In this document: one piece after another, positions 60,909 to 64,000 of the stretch
Numbering within the stretch: the stretch's first letter is position 1
Layout of the letters: each line of letters opens with the position of its first letter
Source: Streptomyces sclerotialus
GTDB lineage: Bacteria; Actinomycetota; Actinomycetes; Streptomycetales; Streptomycetaceae
Assembly (NCBI GenBank): GCA_000719105.1
Contig: JODX01000001.1
Span: forward strand, 1-64,000
Reading direction: 5' to 3'
Length of the DNA: 64,000 bases
The notes under the pieces: generated by a model
Database searches by the model: none
The model's input: only the letters and a program-made list of their open reading frames with translations
What the model was told of the DNA's origin: nothing
Made by a program: the position numbers and the translations under genes

Positions 60909-63338
60909 TCAGAAAGCCAGCGTCCAGCCGTTGAGGGTGCCGGTGGCGCCCTCGTAGGAGTCCTTGACGCGCAGCTTCCACGTGCCGTTGATCGGCGAGG
61001 CGCTCGCGTCGACGGTGTAGAGCTGCTGGAGGGTGCCGTCCTCCTCCATCTCGGACGGCGACTTCAGCGCATGCGCCGTGCCGTCCGGAGCGACCAGGCT
61101 GATGTCCAGGTCACCGAGCCACTCGTGCGTGGCGTCGACGTACACCCGCACGCCCTTCGAAGCGTTGCCGGTGAGGCCGTTGACGGTGATCGGTGACTCC
61201 ACGGACCCGGGGTCGGGAATGGTGTGGCCGGTCTGGTTCTCGTACGAGGCGGGGAACGTCAGCGACCAGCCGCTGAGGGTGCCGGTGGCGCCCTCGGAGA
61301 GGTCCTCGATGCGCAGCTTCCAGGTGCCGGCGGCCGGCGAGGTACTGGCGTCGACGGTGTAGAGCTGCTGGAGGGTGCCCCCGCTCTCCGCCGAGGACGT
61401 CGACTTCAGGGCGTGGGCCGTGCCGTCCGGGGCGACCAGGCTGAACTTGAGGTCGCCGAGCCATTCGTGCGTGGCGTCCACATACACCTGCAGCGTCTTG
61501 GGGGCGTTGCCGGTGAGGCCGTTGACGGTGATCGGCGACTCCACGGACCCGTCGTCGGGGATCGTGTGGTCGGTCTGGTTCTCGTGCGAGGGGAAAGTCA
61601 GCGACCAGTTGTCGAGGGTGCCGTCGGCGCCCGCGGACTTGTCCTGCACCTGAAGCTTCCAGGTGCCGTTGGCCGGGGAGGCGCCGGCGGCGACCGTGTA
61701 GGTCTTGCTGAGCATGCCGCCCGGGTCCGTCCCGTTCGTCGCCTTGAGGGCGTACGCCTTTCCGTTCGGGTCGACCAGGTCGATCTTCACCTCACCGAGC
61801 CAGTCGTGCGTGAGGTTCACCGAGACCTGCAGCGCTCCGGGGGCGTTGCCGGAGAAGCCGCTGACGGTGATCGGCGACTCCACGGTCCCGGGGTCGGGGA
61901 TGGTGTGGTCCGCGTCGTTGATGATCGTGGACGCGAGGGGCTTGGCGGCAGGCTCGGGCTCAGGCTCGGGCTCGGGTTCCGGCTCCGTCGCTCCGACTGC
62001 CTTGCCGACGTCGATGCGGGGAACGCTGACCCCGGAGTCGTCGGTGACGGTCGTCCCGGTTGTCTTCAGCAGCGACTCGAGGTCCGTGATGCTCTTGTCC
62101 GGGTAGGCCTGCCTCAGCACGGCGAGGGCTCCGGCCACATGGGGAGCGGCCATGGAGGTGCCGTTCTTGGAGTCGTAGCCGCTGAGCACGGAGGAGACGA
62201 TGCCGTTGCCGGGGGCGAAGACGTCCAGCAGCGGGCCGCGGTTGCTGAAGGAGGAGATCTCGTCGTCGTCGGTGGTGGAGCCGACGGCGATCGCGGAGGG
62301 CACGCAGGCGGGGGCGTTGACGGCGGTCTCCAGGCCGTTGTTGCCGGCCGCGACCACCGTGGCGACTCCAGCGGCGAGCAGCTTGTCGATCGCCGGCTTG
62401 CGGGCGTCGTTGTTGCAGGCGCTGCTGTAGCTCGCCGATCCCAGGCTCAGGTTGGCCGCGACGACGGGGGTGCCTGCCTGCTGCAGCTCCCACACCTTCT
62501 CCAGGGCCGCGATCTGGGCGCTGGTGAAGCTGCGGAGACAGGGGGTGGTAGCGGCGGCGGCGCAGTACTTCGCGGAGTCGAGCTTGCTGAAGACCTGGAT
62601 GGCGATGATGTCGGCGTCGGGGGCGACACCGGTCGCGGGGGCTCCGGACAGGCCGGTGCCGTCGCCCGCGGCGATACCGGCCACGTGGGTGCCGTGGTCG
62701 CATCCGTCGAGGGTGGCGCAGGAGGTGGCGGCGGAGTTCGCGGCGCCGGTGCCCTCCTGCTCGGCGGTGCCGTCGGGGCACAGGCTGGTGGCGCCGTAGG
62801 CGGCGTCGACCGGCGAGAAGCAGGCCTCGGCGACGACCCGGCCCTTCAGGAACGGATGGTTCGCGGCGATGCCGGTGTCCAGGACGGCGATCGCGCTGCC
62901 CTTGCCGGTCATGCCCGCCGCGATGGCCTGGTCACCACCGATGAGGGGCACGCTCTCGTCCAGCGCCGGCGGCACCGGTACGTCCTCGCTGACGCTGACC
63001 ACGCCTTCCTGAGCGGCCAGTTCCTCGAGTCCGGCGCGGTCGACCCTGAGGGTGACGACCGGCAGGGTCGAGAAGGCCTGCACCGTCTCACCGGTGCTCG
63101 CCGCGCTGGAGAGGTCGTCGCGCTTCTCGGTGACGACGTTGACGCGCACGGTGTCGCCGTCGGCGGTCGCGTCGTACAGCGGCGGGTCGATCGGGTCGTT
63201 CTGCGTCGCGCTTCCCGCCAGGTCGTCGGCTGCGGTCGTCGCGGTGGTGCTCAGGGACGTCACAGCATGGGCAGGGATCGCGCCGAGGGTCACGGTCATC
63301 ACCGTGGTGACGACCGTGGTCCATATCCGTCTATTCAT
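60909..63338 (-). CDS. Secreted S8 subtilase with three P/Homo B domains
   Basis: An 809-residue preproprotease from ATG 63338. A signal peptide (1-25) leads to an I9-like propeptide (about 60-120). The S8 domain (about 135-430) has an intact triad: Asp154 in AVLDTGIA, His215 in DHGTHVAG, Ser395 in GTSMAAPHVAG, with oxyanion Asn333 or 334. An EP-repeat linker (about 451-463) leads to three tandem P-domains (about 470-580, 585-695, 698-809), each with DHTIPD/GHTIPD, SPITVNGLTGNA, HEWLGDL and GTWKL patterns. Several Cys pairs lie in the catalytic domain. One P-domain is usual; three are not. Confidence 0.95.
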   Translation of the reverse strand: MNRRIWTTVVTTVMTVTLGAIPAHAVTSLSTTATTAADDLAGSATQNDPIDPPLYDATADGDTVRVNVVTEKRDDLSSAASTGETVQAFSTLPVVTLRVDRAGLEELAAQEGVVSVSEDVPVPPALDESVPLIGGDQAIAAGMTGKGSAIAVLDTGIAANHPFLKGRVVAEACFSPVDAAYGATSLCPDGTAEQEGTGAANSAATSCATLDGCDHGTHVAGIAAGDGTGLSGAPATGVAPDADIIAIQVFSKLDSAKYCAAAATTPCLRSFTSAQIAALEKVWELQQAGTPVVAANLSLGSASYSSACNNDARKPAIDKLLAAGVATVVAAGNNGLETAVNAPACVPSAIAVGSTTDDDEISSFSNRGPLLDVFAPGNGIVSSVLSGYDSKNGTSMAAPHVAGALAVLRQAYPDKSITDLESLLKTTGTTVTDDSGVSVPRIDVGKAVGATEPEPEPEPEPEPAAKPLASTIINDADHTIPDPGTVESPITVSGFSGNAPGALQVSVNLTHDWLGEVKIDLVDPNGKAYALKATNGTDPGGMLSKTYTVAAGASPANGTWKLQVQDKSAGADGTLDNWSLTFPSHENQTDHTIPDDGSVESPITVNGLTGNAPKTLQVYVDATHEWLGDLKFSLVAPDGTAHALKSTSSAESGGTLQQLYTVDASTSPAAGTWKLRIEDLSEGATGTLSGWSLTFPASYENQTGHTIPDPGSVESPITVNGLTGNASKGVRVYVDATHEWLGDLDISLVAPDGTAHALKSPSEMEEDGTLQQLYTVDASASPINGTWKLRVKDSYEGATGTLNGWTLAF
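61210..61560 (-). repeat. Near-identical P-domain duplication
   Basis: The second and third P-domain coding regions share long nearly identical stretches, including the segments encoding PSESPITVNGLTGNA-type and DATHEWLGDL-type sequence. The first P-domain copy (about 61590-61930) is more diverged. The second and third copies therefore look recently duplicated. Boundaries are approximate. Confidence 0.7.
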
Positions 63339-63767
63339 GTCGCTCTCGGGTAAGCAGGCATGACTCAGCATGCGGGGATGTGAGTGGAGAATTCCGGCAG
63401 GGAAAAACCGGGTGACGAAATGTGTCTGCTGCGATTTCACGCACGAGGGCGTGACGCACTGGCGTGATCCGTCAAGGCCGTAGGGGAAAGCGGTCGGCTG
63501 TGCCGACCGCAGCGGCGACGGGAAGCGCTGTAGTGCACAGGCACCCCGTACAGACGGGTCCGCTCGATCGGGTCGAAGACTAGGGCGGCGGAGATCACAT
63601 CCGCAAGGCCCTCTTGAGCGGAATGGAGAGATCCGATTGCTGCAGCGGGTTGCTACAGCAACTCTCACCGGTGTTCGCCGTGAATATGGCGAGCCTTATT
63701 GGTGCACTACTGCAAAAAGAAGATGTCGGCGTACGCACTTGAAGTGCATACGCCGACGGAAGGGGTC
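63339..63767. other. Upstream region of the subtilase gene (429 nt)
   Basis: It contains the subtilase leader and promoter, the hairpin GCGGTCGGC (63490-63498) with GCCGACCGC (63502-63510), and short dyads: GCTGCAGC (63639-63646) and GTTGCT-AC-AGCAAC (63649-63662). These related TTGCTRCAGC-like elements may be operators. The terminator at 63725-63757 closes the region. No gene was found. Confidence 0.45.
63725..63757 (-). terminator. Terminator after the 34-residue peptide gene
   Basis: GTCGGCGTA (63725-63733) pairs with TACGCCGAC (63749-63757); GCACTT and AAGTGC extend the pairing inward. In minus-strand RNA it begins 10 nt after the stop codon of the small membrane peptide. Confidence 0.82.
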
Positions 63768-63872
63768 TCAGCGGCGGGTGAGCCAGCGGCCCACGCCGAT
63801 CGCCGCGGTGACCAAAAGAACCAGGACGACTGCGAGGGTGATTGCCGTGCCCGTGTCCATGATGCTGAGCAT
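63768..63872 (-). CDS. 34-residue single-span membrane peptide
   Basis: ATG 63872 is preceded by an excellent ribosome site AAGGAG, 7 nt away, and the frame ends at TGA 63768-63770, just before a strong terminator. The product begins MLSIMDTGTAITLAVVLV and continues LLVTAAIGVGRWLTRR: a short outer or cytoplasmic start, one membrane helix of about 20 residues and a basic GRWLTRR tail. It is 45 nt downstream of an XRE-type regulator gene on the same strand. No family recognised. A toxin-like, signalling or complex-subunit peptide is possible. Confidence 0.65.
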   Translation of the reverse strand: MLSIMDTGTAITLAVVLVLLVTAAIGVGRWLTRR

Positions 63873-63917
63873 GTGCGTCTCCTTTTCCGGGGGAACGTGT
63901 CGAATTGGTCGTGTGGG

Positions 63918-64000
63918 TCAGGACTTCGGAGGGTTTCTGGAGGGCGATCCGGGGCGGTAGCTGAGCAGGTCGCCCGGCTGGCACTGCAGGACTTCGCAGA
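63918..64000 (-). CDS. XRE/Cro-type regulator, C-terminal part
   Basis: Only the last 26 codons lie in the window, ending at TGA (minus strand, 63918-63920). They read CEVLQCQPGDLLSYRPG and a short Ser/Pro/Lys tail. The LCxxLxCQPGDLLxY pattern is the final helix of small YozG-like helix-turn-helix regulators. In many actinobacteria and firmicutes such regulators follow a DUF2975 membrane protein, which would lie to the right. The 34-residue membrane peptide is probably co-transcribed. Confidence 0.75.
   Translation of the reverse strand, partial: CEVLQCQPGDLLSYRPGSPSRNPPKS

Overview
The window is chromosomal DNA of a Streptomyces or very close relative. GC content is high, GTG and TTG starts are common, and third codon positions are almost all G or C. 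Diagnostic loci include mtrA-mtrB-lpqB, the pkaA/pkaB kinase pair, ftsE-ftsX next to smpB-ssrA, a sortase substrate with an LAETG signal, and a tmRNA tag ending AFALAA. From memory, and not checked by alignment, the gene order matches the S. coelicolor SCO296x-SCO302x core region. I see no insertion sequence, prophage, CRISPR array or tRNA. Most of the window is conserved core; the accessory-looking parts are about 55.5-64 kb.

Layout. 1-137: 3' end of a 5S rRNA and its terminator. 195-5844 (minus): a tightly coupled five-gene MoxR/DUF58/DUF4350/DUF4129/membrane-protein operon. 5985-14992 (plus): mtnA, the mtrA-mtrB-lpqB envelope two-component cluster, a ComF-type phosphoribosyltransferase preceded by two perfect DnaA boxes, the ribosome hibernation factor hpf and a LuxR-type response regulator. 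15115-22912: YcaQ-like DNA glycosylase, GNAT, secA, an Rv3235-like protein, a DUF6912 protein, HAD and PfpI. 23475-28412: a giant NAD-glutamate dehydrogenase. 28581-36620: cell-surface polymer functions (GtrA, TagGH-type exporter, galE and a two-domain teichoic-acid-type transferase) interleaved with TetR and the ohrR/ohr peroxide module. 36786-40514: a carbohydrate ABC importer without its own ATPase. 40698-48354: an FHA-FtsK-type ATPase divergent from the membrane kinases PkaA and PkaB. 48500-55313: prfB, a sortase substrate, ftsEX, an S41 protease, smpB and ssrA. 55497-59082: a LacI regulator, an MFS transporter and a divergent LysR regulator. 59129-64000: a broken gene, an unknown secreted protein with an elaborate upstream region, a subtilase with three P-domains, a 34-residue membrane peptide and the C-terminus of an XRE regulator.

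How the genes fit together. Several blocks serve the envelope: MtrAB-LpqB, SecA, FtsEX-S41, TagGH with the glycerophosphotransferase, and the LAETG protein. PkaA carries five T-x-V-L/M repeats of the kind FHA domains can bind once phosphorylated, and the divergent neighbour is an FHA protein, so a kinase-to-FHA-ATPase relay is a reasonable hypothesis. Two genes, the sugar-binding lipoprotein and the S41 protease, carry a TTA codon and so probably depend on the bldA tRNA. The least explained material is at 59.1-64 kb.
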